Shown one piece after another: positions 36,073 through 44,664 of a stretch of 64,000 bases of DNA; position 1 is the first letter of the stretch; every line of letters starts with the position of its first letter. Both the position numbers and the translations under genes were made by a program. Source of the stretch: an uncultured Allorhizobium sp. Lineage in GTDB: Bacteria > Pseudomonadota > Alphaproteobacteria > Rhizobiales > Rhizobiaceae. The DNA lies in contig OY288189.1 of assembly GCA_958439205.1 (NCBI GenBank), positions 1,317,001-1,381,000 of the forward strand, given 5' to 3'. The notes beneath the pieces are model-generated. The model was not told where the DNA came from. It was given only the letters and a program-made list of their open reading frames with translations, and did not search any database.

Positions 36073-37827
36073 TCACCGGTCCAGAATGGTTTTCAGGACA
36101 CGCCGCAGCTCGCCTTCGGGGTCAGAGACCACGGCTTCCGCGCGCCAGGCAACGTGATGGTCCGGGCGAACCAGAAGGGCACCGGAATCGCGGATCTCGC
36201 GGGCGCGGGCCCAGTCGCCGGAGAAGTCCTGCCAGGTCTGGCGGGGGCCGATTTTGTGGACCGTGATCGGCAGGCCGAATTCCTTCGACAATGATTTTGC
36301 CGCAGCCACCCAGCCATCGCCGCCGATGCCGGTCAGAATGGTGAAGACGCCATGGCCGGTCAGGTCGAGGCTTGAGACCTTTTCACCTTCTGGGCCGAAG
36401 AGCCAGGCATGCGGCAGTCGGGCGCCGGGCCAGCTTGTCGGCTGGTGATGCAGTTCGGCGTCCTTTTCGAAGGCCGGTTCCGGCTGGCCGTCGGTGACAA
36501 CAGCGCCGGACTTGTAGCGCTGGTTCATTTCCACGCCATGGGCGTCGAATTCGTAGACCTTGTGGGCAATCGCCTGGCGGATCGCCTCTCGCTGCTTTTC
36601 AGCATCCGCAGTGTTGTCGCAGCGGGCGTCCATGTTTTCCTGCATCTTCACAGGGTCGACGGAATCGAGCAGGCCGAGCGCCTTGAAGATCGGACCGAAT
36701 TCCTCGATCGACTTGTTGGCGCGCGTGACGATCTGCTTGGCGACCGGCGCGCGCTCGGCCTGATAGCTGTCGAGCAGGCCCATACCGGCTTGGCCGCGGA
36801 TAACGGCGGCGAGCTTCCAGGCGAGGTTGAAGGCATCCTGGATCGAGGTGTTCGAGCCGAGGCCATTCGACGGCGGATGGCGGTGGGTGGCGTCGCCCAT
36901 GCAGAAGACGCGGCCGTTCGACATGGTGGTCGCATACATGTTGTTGACGGTCCAGGTGGAGACCGACTTGATCTTCGGCTGCAGGTCCTGGACGCCGACG
37001 AGATCGCGCACGACCTTGGTGGCGAAACCATCATCGACGGCAGGTGCCGGCTGGTTGATATCGTAGCCCCAGACAATCAGCCACTCGTTCCATGGGCGGA
37101 CCATGCGGACCAGACCCATGCCGATGCCGCCGACATCAGCGCCGGGCTGAAGCACCCAGTAGAGCACCGAGGGGCGGTGGGCGACGTAGCGCGACAGATC
37201 GCATTCGAAGAGGATGTTCATCGAACCGGCGACGCCCATCTTGCCTTCGAAGGAGAGGCCTGCGTGTTCGGCGACCTTGGAGTTGCCGCCGTCGGCCCCG
37301 ACCAGGAACTTCGACCGGATGGTGATGTCCTTGCCCGTCAGCCGGTCGCGGCAGGTGGTTGTGACGCCGTCGGCATCCTGTACGTGGCTCAGATACTCCG
37401 TCGACATGCGTGACTGCGCACCGCGCGAACAGGCAGTCTTGAAGAGCAGCGGCTCCATATAGGTCTGCGGTAGGTCGTTCATCCGGCCGGGTGAGGACAG
37501 GAGATGTTCGGCGCGAGAGAGCGGATGGTTGCCCCAGCTCTGCATGCGGCCGATCTCTTCGCCGGCGACCGCCGTGCAGAAAACGTTCTGGCCCATCAGG
37601 TCCTGCTCGGTCGCGAACATATAGGCTTCATCCTCGACGTCGCGGCCAAGATCGCGCAGCACCTCCATCGTGCGCTGGTTGGTGATGTGGGCGCGCGGCG
37701 TGTTGGCGAGCCAGCGGTAGCGGTTGATGACCATGGGCTCGAGGCCGTAGCTTGCGAGCAATGCGGCCGTCGCCGAGCCGGCCGGCCCGGTGCCGATGAT
37801 CAGGACGTCGGTTGTGATGTCAGCCAT
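36073..37827 (-). CDS. FAD-dependent aromatic hydroxylase (TfdB/phenol 2-monooxygenase family)
   Basis: A 584-residue class A flavoprotein monooxygenase. The N-terminal FAD motif is GTGPAG (12-17), the DG motif is LVGADGGNSKV (about 176-186), and the GD motif is FCMGDATHRHPPSNGLG. The C-terminal thioredoxin-like domain seen in phenol hydroxylases and 2,4-dichlorophenol 6-monooxygenases is present. ATG at 37827 follows AGGGAGGG; it overlaps the LivM gene end by 8 bases. Being next to hydroxyquinol dioxygenase, it probably hydroxylates resorcinol or hydroquinone to hydroxyquinol; the exact phenol is inferred. Confidence 0.88.
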   Translation of the reverse strand: MADITTDVLIIGTGPAGSATAALLASYGLEPMVINRYRWLANTPRAHITNQRTMEVLRDLGRDVEDEAYMFATEQDLMGQNVFCTAVAGEEIGRMQSWGNHPLSRAEHLLSSPGRMNDLPQTYMEPLLFKTACSRGAQSRMSTEYLSHVQDADGVTTTCRDRLTGKDITIRSKFLVGADGGNSKVAEHAGLSFEGKMGVAGSMNILFECDLSRYVAHRPSVLYWVLQPGADVGGIGMGLVRMVRPWNEWLIVWGYDINQPAPAVDDGFATKVVRDLVGVQDLQPKIKSVSTWTVNNMYATTMSNGRVFCMGDATHRHPPSNGLGSNTSIQDAFNLAWKLAAVIRGQAGMGLLDSYQAERAPVAKQIVTRANKSIEEFGPIFKALGLLDSVDPVKMQENMDARCDNTADAEKQREAIRQAIAHKVYEFDAHGVEMNQRYKSGAVVTDGQPEPAFEKDAELHHQPTSWPGARLPHAWLFGPEGEKVSSLDLTGHGVFTILTGIGGDGWVAAAKSLSKEFGLPITVHKIGPRQTWQDFSGDWARAREIRDSGALLVRPDHHVAWRAEAVVSDPEGELRRVLKTILDR

Positions 37828-38935
37828 TTGGCCCTCCCTTTGTCGTTTGTTCAAGCGATCCACCCCTCAAGGTGCGGCGGACCGGAAAGAGTTCGATGCC
37901 GGTACGGTCGGTGATCAGGCCCCAGATCCCGCGCGGCGCAAAAAGCATGGTGATGATGGCGAGTGCGCCGAGCAGCAGCAGATACCAGGACCCGTAGCTT
38001 GAGAGCGCATTCTGCATCAGGAAGAAGATGATGACGCCGAGGATCGGGCCTTCGATCGTGCCGATCCCGCCGATCACGGCGATGAAGATCACATAGGCCG
38101 TCCAGTCGGTGAGCGAGAAGGCGGCATCCGGTGAGATGCGGGCCTTCTGCAGATAGATGAGTGCGCCAACGACGCCGGTGATGAAGGCTGTCGAAAGATA
38201 GATCACCAGCTTCAGTTTCTGGGCGTCGACCCCGAGTGCTCGGGCTGCCGTCTCGTTGTCGCGCACGGCGGCAAGGCCGAGCCCCTGCTTTGAGCGCAAC
38301 AGGCGGTAGACGAACCAGATGGTCAGCACGAGCACGAGCAGCGCCAGCCAGAAGGCGACTGCGTCTGCGGCAGCTGAAGCCCGCATGCCGAACATGTCTT
38401 CCAGGAAGGCCACGCCGAACATTTCGCGCGTCGCGTCGCGCGGAAGTGATGTGCCCGTGCCACCGCCGAGGGCCTTCCATTGAGCGAATAGCAGGCGCCC
38501 GACCTCGGCAATGACCCAGGTGCCGATGGCGAAATAGGGGCCGTAGAGGCGGAAGGCGAAGAACGCTGTCGGGATGGAAACGAGGACGGCGAAGAGGCCG
38601 GCGAGCGGGATGGCCAAAATCGGATCAACGCCCAGAAGGATGACGAAGCCGAAGAGGGCATAGGCGCCACAGCCGACGAAGAGTTGCTGGCCGACGGAAA
38701 TCAGCCCGGCATAGCCGGCCAGCAGGTTCCAGCTCTGCGCGAGCGCAAGCATGGTGAGGATGAAGAACAGGTCCTGCACCACGCCGCGCGAGACGACGAA
38801 GGGGGCTGCTGCCAGAAGCAGCACGAAGAGGACGGCTGCGATTGAAAACAACGTGGAAAGGCGGGTGCGGGTTTCGACCCGCCAGAAGGGGCGAGGGCGC
38901 ATGACGTTCGACAGGATTTCTCTGTTGGCGTTCAT
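37820..38935 (-). CDS. Branched-chain amino acid-type ABC permease (LivM family)
   Basis: A 371-residue inner-membrane permease with about ten hydrophobic helices and the LivM loop EVGRLLFAQWKALGGGTG and GLAAVRDNETAARALGVD. The cytoplasmic SKQGLGLAAVRDNE-type segment is the ATPase-coupling loop of this family. ATG at 38935 is chosen over upstream codons that run into the LivH gene. In this operon it must take up an aromatic compound rather than an amino acid, as many LivFGHM-type systems in aromatic-degrading loci do; this is inferred from the neighbours. Confidence 0.92.
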   Translation of the reverse strand: MNANREILSNVMRPRPFWRVETRTRLSTLFSIAAVLFVLLLAAAPFVVSRGVVQDLFFILTMLALAQSWNLLAGYAGLISVGQQLFVGCGAYALFGFVILLGVDPILAIPLAGLFAVLVSIPTAFFAFRLYGPYFAIGTWVIAEVGRLLFAQWKALGGGTGTSLPRDATREMFGVAFLEDMFGMRASAAADAVAFWLALLVLVLTIWFVYRLLRSKQGLGLAAVRDNETAARALGVDAQKLKLVIYLSTAFITGVVGALIYLQKARISPDAAFSLTDWTAYVIFIAVIGGIGTIEGPILGVIIFFLMQNALSSYGSWYLLLLGALAIITMLFAPRGIWGLITDRTGIELFPVRRTLRGGSLEQTTKGGPNG

Positions 38936-38942
38936 CGTCACC

Positions 38943-39806
38943 TCAATCGACAGCGCGCGGGAAGAGACCCCGCGGACGGAACAGCAAGACCAGCAGGAAT
39001 GCGATATGGCCCGAGAGGATCTGCCATTCCGGATTGATGGCGGCTCCCAGCGTTTGTGCGACGCCCAGGATGATGCCGCCGGCAAGCGTGCCCCAGAGAG
39101 AGCCGAGGCCGCCAATGATGACGGCTTCGAAGGCGTAGATCAGGCGCGCTGGTCCGGCGGTCGGATCGAAATTGGCGCGGGTGCCGAGATAGAGGGCGGC
39201 GATCGTGACGATCACCATGGCAAGGCCTGTGGCGATGGCGAAGATCTGGTTCGGGCGGATGCCCATCAGGCCTGCTGTCACGACATCGTCGGATGTCGCA
39301 CGGAAGGCGCGTCCGAGGGCGGTCTTGTAGATCAGCTGGTTCAGGCCGACGATGACCAGGATCGCGAAGGCAAAGGTCAGGAGCGGCATAACGCCGGCAT
39401 TGATGCCACCGAGCGAGAGCGATGCCTGTTCCAGCGCGCCAGCCGGGATGCGCTGGCTGTCGGCGGTGAAGGCTTCGAGAAGGCCGTTCTGGATGACGAT
39501 CGACAGGCCGAAGGTGACGAGCAGCGGCGGCAGGATGTCCTTGCCGAGCGTCCGGTTCAGCAGGTGATATTGCAGCAGGTAGCCTATCCCGAACATCAGC
39601 GGTCCGGCGATGAGGGCGGCAACGAAGGGGTTGAGGCCCAGCGTCGAGACAAGCAGCAGGATCAGGAAGGCCGAGAAGACAATCAGATCGCCATGGGCGA
39701 GGTTGACCAGCCGCATGATGCCGAAGACTAGCGACAGACCTGCGGCGAAGAGGGCATAGAGCCCGCCGAGCAGGATGCCCTGGAGAATGGTATCAAGCCA
39801 GTTCAT
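38943..39806 (-). CDS. Branched-chain amino acid-type ABC permease (LivH family)
   Basis: A 287-residue permease with about eight helices. LivH hallmarks are GLYALFAAGLSLVFGIMRLVN near the start, the coupling loop KTALGRAFRATSDDVVTAGLMGI, and GGLGSLWGTLAGG near the end. It overlaps the LivF gene by 14 bases and precedes LivM by 7 bases, as expected of a heterodimeric translocator expressed from one transcript. Confidence 0.93.
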   Translation of the reverse strand: MNWLDTILQGILLGGLYALFAAGLSLVFGIMRLVNLAHGDLIVFSAFLILLLVSTLGLNPFVAALIAGPLMFGIGYLLQYHLLNRTLGKDILPPLLVTFGLSIVIQNGLLEAFTADSQRIPAGALEQASLSLGGINAGVMPLLTFAFAILVIVGLNQLIYKTALGRAFRATSDDVVTAGLMGIRPNQIFAIATGLAMVIVTIAALYLGTRANFDPTAGPARLIYAFEAVIIGGLGSLWGTLAGGIILGVAQTLGAAINPEWQILSGHIAFLLVLLFRPRGLFPRAVD

Positions 39807-40512
39807 GGGGTTCCGCTCCGAAATAGGCTGCGTGGATGTCGGCGCGGTCGAGCTCTGCGGGGCGCCCTTCGAGCGTGACCCGGCCTTCCATCATGCAATA
39901 GACCCGGTCTGCGACCTTCAGCGCCTGGGCGATGTCCTGCTCTACGATGACGATCGCTGCACCCGTTTCCCGGATGCGCGGGAAGGCGGCGTAAATGTCC
40001 TTGATGACGACGGGGGCGAGGCCGAGGCTCAACTCATCGCAGAGCAGCACCTCCGGATTGGACATCAGTGCCCGGCCGATCGCGACCATCTGCTGCTGGC
40101 CGCCGGACAGTGCTGTCGAGGGATTGCGGCGGCGCTCCTTCAGGATCGGGAAAAGTTCATAGATGGTTTCGAGCGACCAGGGCCCGTCGACCTTGCGGCC
40201 GTGGCGACCGACGAGCAGGTTCTCCTCGACCGTCAGCGATGGGAACAGCCGGCGCCCCTCGGGAACGAGTGCGATGCCGCGGGCCATAACGTCGGGCGCG
40301 GCGAGTGCGCCGATCGGCTGGCCACGATGCAGGACGGCCGCTGGATCATTGCGCAACACGCCTGCTATCGAGCGCATCAGCGTAGACTTGCCCGCGCCAT
40401 TCGCGCCGATGACGGCGATCGTCTCGCCTGGGTTGAGGGTGATATCAACGCCAAACAGCGCCTGGAAGTCGCCGTAGAAGGCGGTGAGGTTCTTCGTTTC
40501 GATGAGGCTCAT
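39793..40512 (-). CDS. ABC transporter ATP-binding protein (LivF family)
   Basis: A 239-residue ATPase. Walker A is GANGAGKST, the signature is LSGGQQQMVAIGRAL, and Walker B is VLLCDELSLGLAP. The short LivF-type length and the C-terminal EGRVTLEGRPAEL segment agree. It overlaps the LivH gene and sits 3 bases after LivG, completing the importer with one LivF and one LivG ATPase. Confidence 0.93.
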   Translation of the reverse strand: MSLIETKNLTAFYGDFQALFGVDITLNPGETIAVIGANGAGKSTLMRSIAGVLRNDPAAVLHRGQPIGALAAPDVMARGIALVPEGRRLFPSLTVEENLLVGRHGRKVDGPWSLETIYELFPILKERRRNPSTALSGGQQQMVAIGRALMSNPEVLLCDELSLGLAPVVIKDIYAAFPRIRETGAAIVIVEQDIAQALKVADRVYCMMEGRVTLEGRPAELDRADIHAAYFGAEPHELA

Positions 40513-40515
40513 CTG

Positions 40516-41235
40516 TCAGACCTCCATGCCCAGATAGATTTCGCGCACCTCGCGCGAATTCATGATGGTCTGCGGATCGCCATGGCCGATCATCCGCCCG
40601 AAGTTGAGGACCAGGATCTTTTCCGCGACGGCGTTCAGCGCGTGAAGCACGTGCTCGATCCAGATGATCGCCATGCCGCGCTGATGGACGCGCTTGATCG
40701 TGGCGACAAGCTGCCGGCACTCGCCCTCGGTCAGCCCGCCGGCGATCTCGTCGAGCAACAAAAGCTTGGGCTTGGTGGCAAGAGCCCGGGCGAGTTCCAG
40801 CCGCTTGCGCTCAAGCAGCGTCAGGCTGCCGGCGGGGCGGTTGGCCTTGCCGATCAGGCCGGTCTCGACGAGGATTTCGGCGCAGAAATCGGACACCTCG
40901 GCTTCGCTGCTTTCACTGCCGAAGGCACCGGCGACGAGCAGGTTTTCATAGACCGTCAGCCGCTCGAAAGGCTGCGGGATCTGGAAGGTTCGGCCCATGC
41001 CGGCGAAACAGCGCTGCATCGGCGGCACGTTCGTCACATCACGACCATCGAAATGAACAGTGCCTTTGGCGACGGAGAGGTTGCCGGTGATCAGATTGAA
41101 CAGCGTCGACTTGCCGGCGCCGTTCGGTCCGATGACGCCAAGCGCCTCGCCTGCTTCGACGGAAAAGGAGATATCCTCGGCGACCACGAGGGCCCCGAAG
41201 GACTTCGACACACCATTCAGTTCTAGGATCGGCAT
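40516..41235 (-). CDS. ABC transporter ATP-binding protein (LivG family)
   Basis: A 239-residue ATPase from the ATG at 41235 (GGAGGAG upstream), preferred over a longer start at 41271. Walker A is GPNGAGKST, the LivG-type signature is LTLLERKRLELARAL, and Walker B is LLLLDEIAGGL. LivG proteins typically have the LxxxERKRLELARAL form rather than LSGGQ. It partners with LivF in the aromatic-uptake importer. Confidence 0.93.
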   Translation of the reverse strand: MPILELNGVSKSFGALVVAEDISFSVEAGEALGVIGPNGAGKSTLFNLITGNLSVAKGTVHFDGRDVTNVPPMQRCFAGMGRTFQIPQPFERLTVYENLLVAGAFGSESSEAEVSDFCAEILVETGLIGKANRPAGSLTLLERKRLELARALATKPKLLLLDEIAGGLTEGECRQLVATIKRVHQRGMAIIWIEHVLHALNAVAEKILVLNFGRMIGHGDPQTIMNSREVREIYLGMEV

Positions 41236-41305
41236 GGACACTCCTCCGTCAGGCTTGCGGCGCCCCGACAAGGACAGGGCACCGCAGCCACATGCTTCAC
41301 AGGGT

Positions 41306-42586
41306 TCAGCTCAGCGCTTCCATCTTGCCGCCGAGTGGGATGTTCGGTGCCTGACCGTTTTCGACGACGACCAGATCGTAACCGCCGCCGGATTTGAGCC
41401 GCCACTGGCCGCCGACGAGCGGGGTCTTGGCGACGTTCTTCTGGGCGAAGGGCGGCAGGTTTGCGTTGTTCCAGGCAATCGGTCCGACCAGCGTGTCGAG
41501 CTTGGTTTCGCCGATGGCCTTGGCCACGGCATCGCCGTCCGTCACGTCCTCCGCACGCTTCATCACGTCAACAGCGAGTTCGAAGAGCGCATGGGCAAAG
41601 CCGATCGGCTGTGTCCACGGACGGCCCGTTGCTGTGGTGAAGGCGGCGGCCACATCGGCCGCGGTCTCGCCTGTCAGCGACGACTTGAACGGATGGGATG
41701 GGGTCCACCAGACCTCGGTCGAGAGGTTGTGGCCGGCATCGCCAAGGGCTTCGACCGTCTGCGGGAAGAGCAGTGCCTTGCCGATCGAGGCAATTTTGGG
41801 TTTGAGGCCCTGCTGCTTTGCCTGGTTCCAGAAGGTGGTGAGGTCAGGCGGGATCATCACGCCGGTGAGGATCTCCGTCTCGGCCTGCTTGAAGGCATTG
41901 ATCTGGGCGGAGAAATCATCCGTCAGGTTCTGATAGCGGCCGGTGTCGGTGAGGCCATAGCCGAGCTTTTCGAGGACCGGCGGGAAGCCGACGACCTTGT
42001 CGCCCCAGGCATTGCCGTCGCCGTCGTTTGGGAAGAGGCCAGCCACCTTCTTGTTGGTTTCGATCTGGCCCCACATGCCGGTGAAGACGGCGATGATGTC
42101 CTCGAGGCCCCAGAAGAAGTGGTAGGCATAGTTGAACGGCTTCCAGCTGGCGGGATCGCCTGGATTGCCCTGCTGACCGATGAACCAGGGCTGCCAGGGT
42201 GCGACCGTCGACAGGCAGGGGACCTGCTCGGCTTCGCAGGTAGTAGACACCGGATTGGTGGTTTCCGGCGTTGAGGAGACGAGCATCAGGTTGATCTCGT
42301 CGTCGACGATCAGCTCCTTGGCGACTTCGGCTGCACGGTTCGGGTTGGACTGGCTGTCCTTGACGATCACCTCGTAGTTCAGGCCCATCTTCTTCGTCGT
42401 GGCAAGGAAGCTGTCGATGACGAACTTGTCGGCCTCACCGAAGCCCGCGAGCGGTCCCGTCTGTGGGCTGACATAGCCGAGCTTGACCGCCGCTGACTGC
42501 GCAATCGCCGGCGCCGCAAGGCCCGAGGTTGCGAGCACAGCACCGCCGGCTGCGGTCGTCTGCAGGAATTTGCGTCTCGTAAACAT
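41306..42586 (-). CDS. ABC substrate-binding protein, aromatic-type, Tat-exported (copy 1)
   Basis: A 426-residue periplasmic binding protein of the branched-chain amino acid/aromatic family. It has a Tat-like signal (FTRRKFLQTTAAGG, then APAIAQ) starting at 42586 behind GGGAGGA. The mature part begins KLGYVSPQTGPLAGFGEAD, the usual Leu/Ile/Val-binding opening. Two Cys lie in TTCEAEQVPCLS. A close paralog at 45641 lies in a separate operon. This copy directly precedes LivG, so it is the primary binding protein of this importer. The ligand is presumably a phenolic or aromatic acid. Confidence 0.92.
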   Translation of the reverse strand: MFTRRKFLQTTAAGGAVLATSGLAAPAIAQSAAVKLGYVSPQTGPLAGFGEADKFVIDSFLATTKKMGLNYEVIVKDSQSNPNRAAEVAKELIVDDEINLMLVSSTPETTNPVSTTCEAEQVPCLSTVAPWQPWFIGQQGNPGDPASWKPFNYAYHFFWGLEDIIAVFTGMWGQIETNKKVAGLFPNDGDGNAWGDKVVGFPPVLEKLGYGLTDTGRYQNLTDDFSAQINAFKQAETEILTGVMIPPDLTTFWNQAKQQGLKPKIASIGKALLFPQTVEALGDAGHNLSTEVWWTPSHPFKSSLTGETAADVAAAFTTATGRPWTQPIGFAHALFELAVDVMKRAEDVTDGDAVAKAIGETKLDTLVGPIAWNNANLPPFAQKNVAKTPLVGGQWRLKSGGGYDLVVVENGQAPNIPLGGKMEALS

Positions 42587-42647
42587 GTTTCCTCCCATCA
42601 TCGTCTCTCCTCCCAAAGAGTGCGCCAAGCGCGAGATGTCGTCTCTG

Positions 42648-43703
42648 TCAGTCGGGCCTTACGCCCTCCCAGGCATTTTGCAGAAGTGTGCGGATCGACG
42701 CTCGGTCGATCGGGCGCGGGTTCCAGTAGGGGTTTTCAACAGCGATATCGGCGGCGCGGTCGAGATCGGCTTCAACAAGCCCGAAATCCTTGAGCGACAG
42801 AGGCGCGCCGATCGACTTGGCGAAATCCCAGAGGCCACCCCCGATCGAGCCGCCGAAGAGTTTGGCTGCTGCCGCGAGCTCTTGTTCGGCGGCCTCGGAA
42901 TTGAAGGCGGCCGTATGGGGCAGCATGACCGCATGGGTTTCGGCATGGGGCGTGTCGAAGGAGCCGCCCAGCGTGTGGCAGATCTTGTGGTGTAGCGCCA
43001 TGCCGACGGTGCCGAGCACCGTGCCGCAGAGCCAGGCGCCATAGAGCGCTTCCGCCCGCGCATCGGTGTCTTCAGGGCTCTTCACCAGAACTGGAAGGCT
43101 ATCCCTGAAGGCGCGCAATCCGTCGAGCGCCATCAGCGTCGAGACCGGGTTGCGATCCTGAGCATAGAGCCCTTCGACCGCATGGGCCATGGCATTCAAG
43201 CCACTCGTGACGCTCATGCCGACGGGAAGACCAAGGGTAAGATCCGGATCATATATCACCACTTCCGGCAGGATGCTGGCATTCCGGACCGTCGTCTTTC
43301 GACCGCCTTCGGTCTGGCCGAGGATCGGGGTGACTTCAGAGCCGGCATAGGTCGTGGGGATGACGATCTGGGGCAGATCGGTGCGATAGGCGATCGCCTT
43401 GCCGAGACCGGTGGTCGAGCCGCCGCCGAGCGAGACCACGCAGTCGGCGCGGGTATGCTGGACGAGTTTGAGGGCGGTTTCAGTGACGTCGACCGGCGTG
43501 TGCATCACGGCGCCGGCAAAGACGCCAACAGACAAGGTGCCGAGCCTCTCGGAGAGAGCTTCGGCATCAGCCTTCTGATGCGGCGTTGCAAGCACCAATG
43601 CGCGGTGGCAGCCGAGTGCTTCCACGTGTGCGCCAATGTCCGCGCTGCGGCCGGAGCCAAAGACGATACGGGCCGGGCTCCCGGTATAGGTAAAGGTCTT
43701 CAT
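42648..43703 (-). CDS. Maleylacetate reductase
   Basis: A 351-residue iron-type alcohol dehydrogenase family member matching maleylacetate reductases (TfdF/MacA type). It reduces maleylacetate to 3-oxoadipate with NAD(P)H. The nucleotide-binding Gly motif is SLGGGSTTGLGKAIA, followed by IPTTYAGSEVTP. The metal-site region HHKICHTLGGSFDTPHAETHA holds several His but differs from the classical Fe site, as usual in this subfamily. Its ATG overlaps the dioxygenase stop (ATGA), so the ring-cleavage and reduction enzymes are translationally coupled. Confidence 0.93.
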   Translation of the reverse strand: MKTFTYTGSPARIVFGSGRSADIGAHVEALGCHRALVLATPHQKADAEALSERLGTLSVGVFAGAVMHTPVDVTETALKLVQHTRADCVVSLGGGSTTGLGKAIAYRTDLPQIVIPTTYAGSEVTPILGQTEGGRKTTVRNASILPEVVIYDPDLTLGLPVGMSVTSGLNAMAHAVEGLYAQDRNPVSTLMALDGLRAFRDSLPVLVKSPEDTDARAEALYGAWLCGTVLGTVGMALHHKICHTLGGSFDTPHAETHAVMLPHTAAFNSEAAEQELAAAAKLFGGSIGGGLWDFAKSIGAPLSLKDFGLVEADLDRAADIAVENPYWNPRPIDRASIRTLLQNAWEGVRPD

Positions 43704-44563
43704 TTGCTCTTCCCCGGTCGCGCACGGATCATGACGAACTTGACGCTGACCTTTGTGCCTGAACGACCATCGGTTTCGAAGGGCCGCACGAGTTCCGGAC
43801 GCACCCCGAACAAGGCGTCCTCCCCGAGCCGTGGATCACTTTCGTCATAGATATGCGTGGTGATCGTCTCGAAGCCCGGCGCGCGCAGGACGAAATGCAG
43901 ATGTGCCGGGCGATGCAGAGGGTAACCTGCCTGCGCGAGCAGCCGTCCGACCGGACCGTCACCGGGTACGCCATAGCCTGCGGGTCTGACGGTTCGGTAG
44001 TGGAAACGTCCGTCCGGGTCGGCGCGGAACAGGCCTCTGAGGTTGAATTCCGGTTGCAAGTCGGGCTGCTGGTTTTCGTAATAGCCCTCGGCGTTCGCCT
44101 GCCAGGTGATGATCTCGGCGGTCGGGATCGGCAGGCCATCCAGATCTTCGACGCGGCCTTCGACCTCAAGCGGCTCACCGATACCATCGAGTGAAATCGA
44201 GCTGCCGAGCGCGCGCTCCGGCGTATCGGTCCGGAAGAAGGGGCCGCGGATCGTATTGGGCGTGGCGCCGGCAGGGCGGCGGGAGTTGATCTCTTCGACG
44301 AGAGCCGAAGCGCCGACGAGATCTGAGAACAGAACCCATTCCTGGCGGCGTTCATCCGAGGCGTGGCCGACTTCGGTGAGGAAATCGATGACCTTGCGCC
44401 ACTGCTCCTGGGTGGGGCGAAACTCCTTGATGAGCTCATGCACCTGGCCGACAACGGCCGACAGAAGGCGCGCTGTGGCGTCATCCGGCGTGCCGAAACG
44501 GCTGGCAAAGGCCTCGGCCGAGGTTGCTTCATTGAAGGTGATGAGGTCTGCGGCCCGCGACAT
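43700..44563 (-). CDS. Hydroxyquinol 1,2-dioxygenase (intradiol), copy 2
   Basis: A 287-residue intradiol dioxygenase, first gene of the nine-gene aromatic operon. Fe ligands are Tyr162 (EGYYENQQ), Tyr197 (AGYGVPGDGP), His221 and His223 (RPAHLH). ATG at 44563 follows GGGAGGAG; a much longer in-frame extension to 45586 runs antisense to the LysR gene and is rejected. It is coupled to maleylacetate reductase by a 4-base overlap, so this copy most likely makes the maleylacetate. It differs from copy 1 in the C-terminal tail, which is shorter and ends basic. Confidence 0.9.
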   Translation of the reverse strand: MSRAADLITFNEATSAEAFASRFGTPDDATARLLSAVVGQVHELIKEFRPTQEQWRKVIDFLTEVGHASDERRQEWVLFSDLVGASALVEEINSRRPAGATPNTIRGPFFRTDTPERALGSSISLDGIGEPLEVEGRVEDLDGLPIPTAEIITWQANAEGYYENQQPDLQPEFNLRGLFRADPDGRFHYRTVRPAGYGVPGDGPVGRLLAQAGYPLHRPAHLHFVLRAPGFETITTHIYDESDPRLGEDALFGVRPELVRPFETDGRSGTKVSVKFVMIRARPGKSK

Positions 44564-44649
44564 GCATCTCCTCCCAAATCCGCATTGCTGGTCGAGGATG
44601 AAGCTAGCAGGGCTTGAATGCGTGATTGATGATTTGTTTGGGAGGCAAT

Positions 44650-44664
44650 ATAACAATCCGTTAT
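44650..44664. promoter_or_regulatory. LysR-type operator over the start of the first LysR gene
   Basis: ATAAC-AATCC-GTTAT, an exact 5-bp inverted repeat with the T-N11-A layout of LysR binding sites. The ATG at 44663 overlaps its last two bases. The other LysR gene (48766) has ATAGC-GAATT-GCTAT at exactly the same position relative to its ATG. Confidence 0.7.
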
